Part shown: positions 7,909 to 17,408 of the stretch, one piece after another
Numbering within the stretch: the stretch's first letter is position 1
Layout of the letters: each line of letters starts with the position of its first letter
Origin: Zygnema cylindricum
Taxonomy: Eukaryota > Streptophyta > Zygnematophyceae > Zygnematales > Zygnemataceae
Reading direction: 5' to 3'
Length of the DNA stretch: 20,735 nucleotides
Assembly: GCA_037447655.1 (NCBI GenBank)
Contig: JBBHKE010000377.1
Coordinates: 23,858-44,592 of the forward strand
Program-made: the position numbers and the translations under genes
The notes under the pieces: model-generated
Told to the model about the DNA's origin: nothing
Seen by the model: only the letters and a program-made list of their open reading frames with translations
Databases searched by the model: none

Positions 7909-8131
7909 GAGGGGGAGAGGGAGGGAGAGTGAGAGGGGGGGAGGGAGAGAGGGAGGGAGGGAAGGAGGGAGGGGGGGGGGAGGGGGGGGGAGGGGGGGGG
8001 AGGGGGGGAGGGGGGGAGAGGGGGAGGGAAGGAGAGGGGGAGGGAGGGAAAAGGGGAGGGAGGGAGAGGGGGAAGGGAGAAAGAAGGGGAAGGGACAGAG
8101 AGGGGAGGGAGGGAGAGAGGGAGGGAGAGAG
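7909..8131 (+). repeat. Purine (GGGGAGA) tract, ends at the duplicated block
   Basis: About 220 bp with almost no pyrimidine on the plus strand. The last 31 bp (8101-8131) are shared with 15501-15531, so the left end of the long duplication lies inside this tract. Confidence 0.9.
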
Positions 8132-9049
8132 GTGTTGGTTTTAAAGCTTTTTTCCTCACTCGACAGGGCTGTGACGAGAGAAATAAGACTTAGAATATTT
8201 TATGTCTTTGTCATGTGTAGTACTTACCTTTGATAATGTGACAGTGAAAGAAGAACTTTAGTGTACCGTACGGCTACAGGGACACGCGTCGGCACTTGCA
8301 GATAGTGCAAAAGTTACGGAATGGCTCTGATGCCCACATACACATGTCACACATCGAGCAAGCAAATTCGGTGTATCGGACGGAAAGAAATTAAACTAAA
8401 CATGAGAAATAATTTGTACGAGATCGTATATGAGTTGTTGATGTAAACCGAGTCAACGGTTGCGATTTGAGTGGGGACCACAAGTGACGAAGTGCGCCGT
8501 ATGCACTCAAGAGTTTCATACTATTGGACCACAATCGGTTGGACTTTTATGACCGATGATGACTAAGCAGCAGCAACGTTAATCGTACGACGTCTTTTTG
8601 TGAATACTTGAAGAATAGGTTTTTTTAGTCTAGCGCATTAGTAAATAGTGTTTCACTGTTTAGTTTATGGCAAGTTGCAAATAGGGTTTTGGAAGTACTA
8701 TAAGTACATTGACCTACTGTTTAGGTACTCTGTCGTACTACAGTACAACACTACATGTGATTGGATAGTGAGCAGTAGACATTGACTTAAGTGTATAAAG
8801 TTTAGGACTTAGAAACATTTTTGTGTTCAGTCTTGGGACTATGGTAATCTAAGGGCAGTTTTTGGGAAACTTGCATAAACCATATCTTATGGTTGACTGA
8901 GTCATTTAAGCTACAATATTGGGAATTAGCACAATGTATGGTGTACTGCATATGTGTGTAGTTATGTGTGAATTGGACCTCTAGATTATACTTGGTGGTA
9001 TTTTGATAACAATTGTTTGATAGGATACTTGGTAGCTTCTGCTTTAATT
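8132..9049 (+). mobile_element. LTR-like/leader region of copia element, copy 1
   Basis: Non-coding 918 bp between the purine tract and the gag start. It begins TGTTGG, the usual start of plant copia LTRs. A 48-bp stretch (8271-8318) recurs at the window end (20688-20735), supporting terminal-repeat identity for at least that part. TATAAA at 8794-8799 is a candidate LTR promoter. TGGTATT at 8996 and TGGTAGC at 9030 resemble the TGG start of a tRNA primer-binding site, but neither matches an initiator-Met PBS for more than about 7 bases. The LTR ends therefore cannot be fixed from this window. Confidence 0.55.
8794..8799 (+). promoter_or_regulatory. Candidate TATA box of the LTR, copy 1
   Basis: TATAAA in the LTR-like region, 250 bp upstream of the gag ATG. 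The identical site is at 16194-16199. Confidence 0.3.
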
Positions 9050-10007
9050 ATGTCAACTTCTACAACTAATACTGCGATTCGACTTGCACCAGTTGTCATA
9101 GAACAACAAGTTATAGGCCTTTTTTCAAGGATTCCTATCTTCAATAGACAGAAATATGCTTATTGGGCAAATATGGTGGATTCGTATTTTGAAACTCCAA
9201 ATTTATTGGATATATTGGATGGATCGCGTAATGAAACTGATCCGACTTGGGCGAAAAAGAATTCACAGGCCAAGAACACTCTGAAACTGTGTCATTTGGA
9301 TAATCTGGTTATGTCACGACTAAAGATGAAAAAGGCGATTGATATTTGGAAATCATTAAAAGCATCTTATGAAAAGCTAATGTTAAAGAGGAACTTTTTT
9401 TGGCAAGGAAAATCTGGGATTACAAATATTCGGGGGGAACGATGTCAAAATACACGGATAATTTTTGGGCACTCATCGATGCACATGCATGTGCTGGTGG
9501 AACTTTTCCCGATTTTCAGCAGGCGGCATTGGTTACCAGAGGTCTACCTAGCAGTATGAAAGATGCATCTGTCAAACTGAAGCAACATGATAAGTCTAGT
9601 TGGATTTACAGTTAGCAATTAATATTATATTAGAGGAAGAAGCTCCGTCTAAAGTCCTCAATGGAGAAAATCAGGTAGAAGCTTTCAGCAGACAAATTCA
9701 GTTTAATCAGTCAAGAAATCAGTTTAATCAACAGAGGAATCAGTTTAATCAAAATCAGGGTCAGTTTAAACAGTTCAATCAAGGCCAAAATAGACGGTCA
9801 TGGAATGCTTGTTTTTATTGTTCTGAACGAGGTCATGGATACAGGTACTGTACTAAACTTAAAAAGGCAAATGAAACAAGATTATGAAGGCCTGGTTGGC
9901 AACAAAGGCAGTTTAACCAGGGCTTTTCAGGAAACCAATCACAAAACAATGCTTTGTTTTCAAATTCTGGAAATCAACAAGACGAGTCTCTTAGCTTCAC
10001 AGTGTAA
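9050..10007 (+). pseudogene. gag: Ty1/copia gag pseudogene, copy 1
   Basis: The likely start is the ATG at 9050 (MSTSTTNT). The N-terminal part (IFNRQKYAYWANMVDSYFE, LKASYEKL) matches the copia gag/DUF4219-UBN2 type of structural protein. Frame is lost at the T-run near 9395 and resumes one frame over with ARKIWDYKYSGG and LPSSMKD. A one-base deletion at about 9605, unique to this copy, breaks it again (SSWIYS then stop). A Gln/Asn-rich QFNQ repeat (9697-9790) precedes a CCHC zinc knuckle at 9810-9851 (CFYCSERGHGYRYC), which binds RNA in the family. Stops TGA 9885-9887 and TAA 10005-10007 lie in frame before the protease. It cannot make a full-length protein as read. Confidence 0.85.
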
Positions 10008-10605
10008 GAGGACACGGAGCTCTTTGCTATGGCGGCAGCAATGGAGGGATCGAAAGACGATGGATGGATCATGGACTCCGGAACATCAACTCACATGAGC
10101 TGGAACAAGGCCATTTTTACGAATGTAAAAGAAACACCTCCGAAAAATATCTACTATGCGTGTGGCATGAGTGTGCAAACGTGTGCTCAGGGTGATGTAT
10201 CTTTGCTAGTAGATGTAAGGGGAAACTCAGTTGAAAGAACTCTTCACAATGTTTTGTATATTCCGGATTTTAAAAATAATATGTTTTCTACTTCTTTAGT
10301 TGAAAGCAAAGGTTTTGAGGTCACTCTTAAAAGGGTAGGCAGGTGGTTAGCAAGCTAGGAAAGGTAGCAATTACAAGAACTAGGGATGCGAGCAAAAAAT
10401 GCAAAATGGATATGGCAAATTGTAAAGAAAATGATGTTCTCTACTCGAGTGTTATGTCTGAAAATGAGTTATGGCACAAGAGATTAGGAGATGTAAACTA
10501 TGATAGTTTAAAGAAAATGGTCAATGCTGGCAAAATAGAAGGTGTTTCCCTCACTGATCAGCCGAGTAAAATCTCATCAGCCGAGTAAAATTTGTGATGC
10601 CTGCT
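10008..10605 (+). pseudogene. pol: Ty1/copia protease and pre-integrase pseudogene, copy 1 (truncated)
   Basis: Carries the aspartic-protease motif DSGTSTHMSWNK near 10077, with the preceding GWIM, and continues to HNVLYIPDFKNNMFS, typical of copia protease. Frame changes near 10334. The GAG-pre-integrase segment ENELWHKRLGDVNYDSLKKM follows. A 19-bp tandem duplication (10557-10591) breaks the frame again just before the integrase zinc finger. Similarity to copy 2 ends at 10605 after DAC. No integrase core, reverse transcriptase or RNase H follows, so this is a 5' fragment. Confidence 0.85.
10557..10591 (+). repeat. 19-bp tandem duplication, copy 1
   Basis: Same 16-bp direct repeat with a CTC spacer as at 17958-17992, so it predates the 2.5-kb duplication. 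Confidence 0.9.
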
Positions 10606-10698
10606 GTATTGGCAAGATTCTCTGTAATGTATGTTTTCGTATAAAAACAAAATAAGCGGTACGATCTGGTACGGATAGTCGTGGATTTCTGTAAACTA

Positions 10699-10732
10699 CC
10701 CCAGTTTTCGTCTGATGGAACTTGGCCCTAAG
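10699..10732 (-). repeat. Solo relative of the 5537 transposon end
   Basis: On the minus strand it reads CTTAGGG...TTCCATCAGACG...TGGGG, matching 5537-5570 for about 34 bp with few mismatches. It is probably a remnant of another member of the same inverted-end family. Confidence 0.55.
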
Positions 10733-10820
10733 TGGGAAAAAAATAAAATTCCAAAAAAAACATAAATACTAATTAATCACTAATTCTAATTTGGGTTTTT
10801 TCGAATAATAAATGCCCGCC

Positions 10821-10842
10821 GTATTGATGTCTACATCAATAC
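10821..10842. other. Perfect 22-bp palindrome
   Basis: GTATTGATGT and ACATCAATAC are perfect inverse copies around a central CT. No role is evident. Confidence 0.7.
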
Positions 10843-11135
10843 ATGTATCCGAATAAAATTTGACAATTCGTACGCCAAAATCTGAATATTCGAGTTTGCA
10901 TCTCTTTTTCCAGTGCACATTTACATGCGTGCGCAATTACATTAAATGACTTTTTGAACATTTGTATTTCAAAAAGTACGCTTTGGTACAGAAAACCCTG
11001 TCCGTACACCACACGATAAACATTGCGGTGAACTTCCGTTATTAACTCTAATTAAAAAAGGAACCCTAAAAGGCGTAAAGGAAAAAATAGAATTTTGGAT
11101 TGTGTTTCAGGTTTTTTTAAAAAAAAGGGCATCGA

Positions 11136-11216
11136 ATTAGCGTTATTTACTCTAATAGTGATTGGCGGTGTAGTAAAACTACACCGCGAATCGTAATTAG
11201 AGTTGTGTACGCTAAT
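11136..11216 (+). repeat. Foldback hairpin, 39-bp arms and 3-base loop
   Basis: The left arm 11136-11174 and the reverse complement of 11178-11216 agree at ATTAGCGT, ACTCTAAT, GATT and GCGGTGTAGT, with one short mismatched patch between the first two. About 25 bp of the arm (ACTCTAATTACG then ATTCGCGGTGTAG) occurs a third time at 11668-11692. This looks like the ends of a small mobile element brought together, or a MITE remnant. Confidence 0.65.
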
Positions 11217-11667
11217 TCCGTCACCCCAAATTTTGACTCTATCAGCATAAATAGAGTATATTATTCTAAATTATTCTTTACATTATTTGAGATACTTTTT
11301 GAATGAGCGTTAATAGCTCTAATACAGTGTCGTTTTAAATAGTGTGGCGTACGGTCGGTGTCTGACCGTGCAAAACTGTACTTTATTAAGTAAAAAAGTA
11401 CAAATAATGATTTGATACATGTCGTTATCATCTAACCGCGTTTTAACAAACCGCGTAGTGCAAACGTCATAATGACGTGAAACTGTACGTTTTGTCAGAT
11501 TTTGTACGTAAACCTAATTTACAATAGATATATTCAGCGCCCAAATTTACGCCCAAATTAGAGTTATTGATAAATTAGAGTATTTTTTTTTAAAAAGGTT
11601 GATTACCCAAAATAGAGTTAGTAACTCTAATTATTTCTTTTTGTTTTTTTACTCTAATTATTTCTTT

Positions 11668-11692
11668 ACTCTAATTACGATTCGCGGTGTAG
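11668..11692 (+). repeat. Third copy of the hairpin-arm motif
   Basis: ACTCTAATTACG followed by ATTCGCGGTGTAG, identical to the reverse complement of the right arm of 11178-11216. It may mark the far terminus of an element whose other terminus is the hairpin. Confidence 0.6.
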
Positions 11693-11926
11693 ATAATACA
11701 CAAAGTACAGAAAAATATAATTAGTACCGATCGCAAGCATAAAATACATAAAATGCAAAAAGTATAGAAGATTTATAAAATTACGTAAAATTCAAAAAGT
11801 ACGCAAAATAAATAAAGCTCATAAGATGCATAAGATAAACAAGAGACTAAAAGTACAAAAAATAGAGAAAGAACATATAAAAAAAAATTGGCTCACAATG
11901 TACATAACGTACAAACCTAACAGTTA

Positions 11927-12872
11927 GGGGGTGTCCCCATGTATTAAATTATCGACTTTTTCTTGTCGTTTTCCCCCAAAATTAAGTCCCCAACGAGAAA
12001 AAATTGAGCCGTACGATAAAATCACTTTTACCACAGTACAGCGAACGTCAATTCGATACTTTGAATATACTCCATGTTTGTCGTCATGTGAACGCATTTT
12101 GGCGTTTTCCTCTTTTCGATCCCCGGGCAAGAGATTCCAGCCCATCAAAAAGCTTCATCGAAAATCACCTCATGAGTTGATTTCAGTTAAAGTATCGCCC
12201 AAACAATGAATGACAAACGACCCATGCACGCGCCACACGAGTGAGAAAAAATTAGGACGAGGGAGAGTACTCGCTATTTTTCTCACTACCCGTCATGCGC
12301 ATGTACGGAAAACAATTTGCAAGGGTCTCACACCTCCACTTTCATTCATGGGTCTTTTGCAGAATTTTGCGCTGTCGTTGTCTCTCCCCTCTCCCTCTCA
12401 CATTATCGCTTACATTTCACACTTTTTAGAATGAGGCACAAGAATATTGGTATAAAATGAAAGATATTTGAAAAATATTTTTTTTGACTACCGTCATGTA
12501 TATTTTTATGGCAAGTCGAGTGAAAAAAGTCGAAAAAACGAAATCTGGAAGCCATGGCAAAAAGTTCTTGAATCTGTGACGTCGACATTGTCATAAGTGA
12601 GCATGACGTCGCAATGTCAAAAACCCTAAACATCTTCAATGTCACAGAAATCTAGACGTATACAACTGTCGTTGTTTTGGTTGGCGTCACCAATTGTCGG
12701 AAGTTTCGTAGTCGTCTTCAACCGTCACAAGTTGTACCTACGTCTACAGCGGTCACATTTCAAAGTTCCGATTTCGTTTTTGCTCATTGGGACGCTCTTC
12801 AAAGTAGTATAGAGAATCTTCTCTAAATTCCAAAATACTTCTTCAAAGTATCAATTACAGTGGGACACCCCC
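11927..12872. mobile_element. PIF/Harbinger-like non-autonomous element (946 bp)
   Basis: It begins GGGGGTGTCCC at 11927, and the reverse complement of its end at 12872 begins GGGGGTGTCCC as well. The ends continue to resemble each other imperfectly (TGTATTAAATT against TGTAATTG). Both termini are flanked by TTA (11924-11926 and 12873-12875), which fits the 3-bp TWA target duplication of the PIF/Harbinger superfamily, whose termini often start with GGG. The interior shows no transposase, so it is non-autonomous. A diverged copy of its interior lies at 6285-6748. Confidence 0.65.
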
Positions 12873-12875
12873 TTA

Positions 12876-13792
12876 GAAAGTTCAAAGGTCCACCGAACTT
12901 GTGGGGAAAATATTGTCGTACATGCCAATTTTGAAAAAGATATGGATATGGATATTTACAATTCAAATGTCCGAAAGCCTTTTAAAATAGACAATATTGA
13001 TTTAGAGGAATGGACAAACAAGAAATACAATAAAATCAGTCCAACTACATTTACAAAGAGTAAGAATAAATATATCTTAACAAAATTAAAGCGCAATGCT
13101 CATCACCATTATAGTCATTGATTATTAGCTTTGACACATTGATATAGCTATTAGATAACTACTAAAAACAAAAAACACAAAAAAACTCCCTCAAATACGA
13201 GTGATTAACTACAATGGTAATGGGCAATATACTCATGTAAGTTTTTTTAGACTTTTTTATCTCTTTAGCGCTATTTTAACATGCACCCAAAACAACAAAA
13301 GATAAAAGAGCTCAAACAATTTTTTAACTCATTAGAAAATTAATGTTAAATATTGCCCAATGGTAAAATATGGAAAACAAGAGAAGGCTAGAAAATATAA
13401 GGACAGGGCCAAAAAATATAGGTAAAGGTAAAGAAAGAAGAGAAGCAAGAATCAAAAAATGGAATGTTTGTTGTAGAGATTCTTTGTCTTTTAGCTAAAT
13501 AAACAAAATAAGATGAGGTAAAGAGTCTTCAAGCAAATAAAAGAACTCGAGAAGTCGCTTATGCGGTTGAGATGTAGATCTAATTATTTACTCTGACTAG
13601 ACCAGGAATGACTAGACTAGGTAACCGACAGTAGAGAAATCGCTTTCAAAAAAAGGTAAAACTAATTAAAAGGGACAAAAAGATTCTTTATAGTTTAGTA
13701 ATCTAAGGAAAACTTTTACACTACCAAAGATATGTGCACAAAAAAACAAAAAAAATACATAACACTAAAGCTTAGTGCGAGACTTTCAAGAC
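12876..13792. other. Gene-free AT-rich stretch
   Basis: No coding sequence or RNA could be supported. A 10-bp inverted pair TGGGCAATAT/ATATTGCCCA (13221-13230, 13350-13359), each accompanied by CAATGGTAA, is the only structure noted. Confidence 0.5.
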
Positions 13793-14110
13793 TTGTCGAG
13801 CCCATGGCTGTGATGTTTCGAAAAAGTTACTACCCTTGTCCCAAATGTGGGGACCGTCGTGTGGACTCCTGTATCATTAAGGAGATAAAGAGATAAAGAT
13901 CCAGGCGTCCACACGTCGGTCCTAACATTTGGGACGGGGGTGGTAAACTTTTTGAATTTTCATTATTTTGATCATCTATATGGCCACACTGATGTTGTTC
14001 GGATGATCATTGTACTTTGACATATGCGATTCCTTCACGTGGAGTGTTATTGTCGCCAAATTGATAAATTATTCTTCTAGCATGAAGCATCACAGCCATG
14101 GGCTCGACAA
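13793..14110. repeat. Nested foldback structure with outer 23-bp perfect inverted repeats
   Basis: The outer arms 13793-13815 and 14088-14110 are perfect 23-bp inverse copies (TTGTCGAGCCCATGG then CTGTGATG). Directly inside the left outer arm lies a second inverted repeat: 13817-13872 pairs with 13901-13956 at most positions (GTCCCAAATGT, GGACCG, CGTGTGGAC and CCTG are exact), around a 28-base loop containing GAGATAAA twice. The remaining 130 bp are unpaired. It is probably a MITE or foldback element. Transcribed, it would give a long hairpin RNA. Confidence 0.7.
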
Positions 14111-15500
14111 TCATCATGCATGGCTATATTTATTGCTTATGGAGAATTTGCGACCATATTACTATTTCATTGAAATCTATTCGGAGGAGTTTCCTAACCA
14201 ATTTTGGAGTAAGACAACATTGTACCGATAAGGCACCAAAAGCTATTGTTGAGAGACAATTGTGCTCAATACTATTTTCAATTTGACGTCCAAATAGAGT
14301 GTCTTTAGTTTATTGCGGGCCACTTTTTTTCATTACATACGGATTACTAGGCTAGAAAATAGGTGCGGTCAATGTAGGCTTTTGTTCCAATTTTGCAAAC
14401 TTTAACGTATGATATTTTTTGACGCCTGAGTAAATTAAATTTAATTTATCGAATAGAATATTGCAAGACCTTTAGAACAAGATTTAGTTTGTAGAAATCA
14501 GAATTATATTGAGAGAGATACGCTTGCTCTGGTGAACCTCCTATTTTAGGCTAAGAATTAACTATTTATAGTAATGATTGCTTTTGCCGGTTAGACAGGT
14601 TGCCCAACCTACGTTCTCCAAGTCAAAGGTTTTGCCTTCTTCGGCAATTGAGAGTAGAATAAGTCACGTAGCCAGTCTTGATGCCAAGTATTGGTTCTAA
14701 GTGCTTTAAAAGGTTGGAACTCTATACTGACTTAGAAATGAAGGCTCAACTATCTCGCAGTTTTTTCGCCTTTGCGAAATCTAATTTATCAACAAGAGTG
14801 AGCTGTTTTGCTAGTCTCCCTTTGCCATTTTTCGACCAAGTTTAAATTGCATTGCAGTTTGTGAAATACTGTCGTGTTTAGCAACAAGGACACTTGGTGC
14901 CTTCTGATTGCAATAAATTTTGGGGTTAATAAAAATGGAGTTGGACGATTCCCTAACTAAGAGGGATCCGTTGGTTTTTTTGACCTTTTGATTTTGATCG
15001 CGAGATTTTTACGTGGCATTAGTTCTTTAGTATGGGTGGGTCAAAACCCTTTTACAAGTTTGGTGTATAAGGGCGTTTAGATCCTACTTATTCTTTCTTC
15101 AATTCTTTGATATATTTATCTATTATGGTGAATGGCTTTTGATTGTGTAGGGTGGAAGTTATTATCATTAATATTGAAGGGATTTTATCTTTTGTATTTT
15201 ACACAATTTTACAAATTGAAGTTAAAATGTCGATATGTTTTTTCGTGCGCACGATTGTTGTGGTGTTTCGTGAAGGCTAAGGCACCTTGGAAGTCACTAC
15301 CTTAAAAAACCTAAAGAGCGTGTATATAAATATTTATTTGTTCGTTTTTACTTTTTTTTATTTGTTTTATTTATTCGATTTATTTCACCTAATTCAATTT
15401 TGTTGATTTATTTTTATATTTATTTTTAAATAAATGGAAAATCACAAATAGGCCACTTTGTTGAGTTTAACTAACTCCTGTATATTTGAATCTGGGAGGG
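14111..15500. other. Gene-free AT-rich stretch
   Basis: No reading frame with protein-like features, RNA gene or repeat end was recognised. A small palindrome AGGTTGCCCAACCT sits near 14600. T-rich sequence precedes the purine tract at 15496. Confidence 0.5.
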
Positions 15501-15531
15501 AGGGGAGGGAGGGAGAGAGGGAGGGAGAGAG

Positions 15532-16449
15532 GTGTTGGTTTTAAAGCTTTTTTCCTCACTCGACAGGGCTGTGACGAGAGAAATAAGACTTAGAATATTT
15601 TATGTCTTTGTCATGTGTAGTACTTACCTTTGATAATGTGACAGTGAAAGAAGAACTTTAGTGTACCGTACGGCTACAGGGACACGCGTCGGCACTTGCA
15701 GATAGTGCAAAAGTTACGGAATGGCTCTGATGCCCACATACACATGTCACACATCGAGCAAGCAAATTCGGTGTATCGGACGGAAAGAAATTAAACTAAA
15801 CATGAGAAATAATTTGTACGAGATCGTATATGAGTTGTTGATGTAAACCGAGTCAACGGTTGCGATTTGAGTGGGGACCACAAGTGACGAAGTGCGCCGT
15901 ATGCACTCAAGAGTTTCATACTATTGGACCACAATCGGTTGGACTTTTATGACCGATGATGACTAAGCAGCAGCAACGTTAATCGTACGACGTCTTTTTG
16001 TGAATACTTGAAGAATAGGTTTTTTTAGTCTAGCGCATTAGTAAATAGTGTTTCACTGTTTAGTTTATGGCAAGTTGCAAATAGGGTTTTGGAAGTACTA
16101 TAAGTACATTGACCTACTGTTTAGGTACTCTGTCGTACTACAGTACAACACTACATGTGATTGGATAGTGAGCAGTAGACATTGACTTAAGTGTATAAAG
16201 TTTAGGACTTAGAAACATTTTTGTGTTCAGTCTTGGGACTATGGTAATCTAAGGGCAGTTTTTGGGAAACTTGCATAAACCATATCTTATGGTTGACTGA
16301 GTCATTTAAGCTACAATATTGGGAATTAGCACAATGTATGGTGTACTGCATATGTGTGTAGTTATGTGTGAATTGGACCTCTAGATTATACTTGGTGGTA
16401 TTTTGATAACAATTGTTTGATAGGATACTTGGTAGCTTCTGCTTTAATT
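15532..16449 (+). mobile_element. 5' LTR-like/leader region of the copia element, copy 2
   Basis: Identical to 8132-9049 as read by eye. It holds TGTTGG at the start, TATAAA at 16194-16199, and at 15671-15718 the 48 bp that recur at 20688-20735. The recurrence on the far side of RNase H is what supports calling part of it a terminal repeat. Confidence 0.6.
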
Positions 16450-17408
16450 ATGTCAACTTCTACAACTAATACTGCGATTCGACTTGCACCAGTTGTCATA
16501 GAACAACAAGTTATAGGCCTTTTTTCAAGGATTCCTATCTTCAATAGACAGAAATATGCTTATTGGGCAAATATGGTGGATTCGTATTTTGAAACTCCAA
16601 ATTTATTGGATATATTGGATGGATCGCGTAATGAAACTGATCCGACTTGGGCGAAAAAGAATTCACAGGCCAAGAACACTCTGAAACTGTGTCATTTGGA
16701 TAATCTGGTTATGTCACGACTAAAGATGATAAAGGCGATTGATATTTGGAAATCATTAAAAGCATCTTATGAAAAGCTAATGTTAAAGAGGAACTTTTTT
16801 TGGCAAGGAAAATCTGGGATTACAAATATTCGGGGGGAACGATGTCAAAATACACGGATAATTTTTGGGCACTCATCGATGCACATGCATGTGCTGGTGG
16901 AACTTTTCCCGATTTTCAGCAGGCGGCATTGGTTACCAGAGGTCTACCTAGCAGTATGAAAGATGCATCTGTCAAACTGAAGCAACATGATAAGTCTAGT
17001 TGGACTTTACAGTTAGCAATTAATATTATATTAGAGGAAGAAGCTCCGTCTAAAGTCCTCAATGGAGAAAATCAGGTAGAAGCTTTCAACAGACGAATTC
17101 AGTTTAATCAGTCAAGAAATCAGTTTAATCAACAGAGGAATCAGTTTAATCAAAATCAGGGTCAGTTTAAACAGTTCAATCAAGGCCAAAATAGACGGTC
17201 ATGGAATGCTTGTTTTTATTGTTCTGAACGAGGTCATGGATACAGGTACTGTACTAAACTTAAAAAGGCAAATGAAACAAGATTATGAAGGCCTGGTTGG
17301 CAACAAAGGCAGTTTAACCAGGGCTTTTCAGGAAACCAATCACAAAACAATGCTTTGTTTTCAAATTCTGGAAATCAACAAGACGAGTCTCTTAGCTTCA
17401 CAGTGTAA
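16450..17408 (+). pseudogene. gag: Ty1/copia gag pseudogene, copy 2
   Basis: Same domain order as copy 1: capsid-like N-terminus from the ATG at 16450, frameshift at the T-run near 16795, then ARKIWDYKYSGG onward in one open frame to 17285, because the deletion seen in copy 1 is absent here (SSWTLQLAINI is kept). The Gln/Asn-rich QFNQ repeat lies at 17098-17190 and the CCHC knuckle at 17211-17252. In-frame stops TGA 17286-17288 and TAA 17406-17408 separate it from the protease. It lacks intactness only through one frameshift and the two stops. Confidence 0.88.

Larger units (their letters stand above)
8101..10605 (+). repeat. 2.5-kb near-identical direct repeat, copy 1 (partner 15501-18006)
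   Basis: Matches 15501-18006 base for base except for A/T at 9330/16730, a one-base deletion at about 9605 relative to the C at 17005, and substitutions at 9688/17089 and 9694/17095. The left edge is in a purine tract. The right edge is at the CDAC codons of the integrase zinc finger. The block holds the leader or LTR-like region plus the gag, protease and pre-integrase part of a Ty1/copia element. Confidence 0.95.
10606..11923. other. Gene-free AT-rich stretch with short inverted motifs
   Basis: AT-rich DNA with no supportable gene. It holds a transposon-end relative (10699-10732), a 22-bp perfect palindrome (10821-10842), the hairpin 11136-11216, many CTCTAAT/ATTAGAG motifs between about 11040 and 11690, and an A-rich stretch with repeated AAAAAGTA from 11740 to 11870. 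Confidence 0.55.

Noticed and set aside
7812-8233. Gly/Arg/Glu-rich and Pro/Ser-rich frames
   Set aside because: Produced by the GGGGT and GGGGAGA tracts.
9805-10098. Frame overlapping the gag zinc knuckle (copy at 17206-17499)
   Set aside because: Alternative-frame shadow; the CCHC motif and the in-frame run to the protease are in the other frame.
12210-12645. Frames of 74-80 residues inside the Harbinger-like element
   Set aside because: No DDE transposase or Myb-like motif, and the homologous copy at 6285-6748 does not keep the frames.
13090-13370. Imperfect inverted pairs around CCATTATAGT and CAATGGTAA
   Set aside because: Only about 10-14 matching positions in AT-rich DNA; too weak to call an element.
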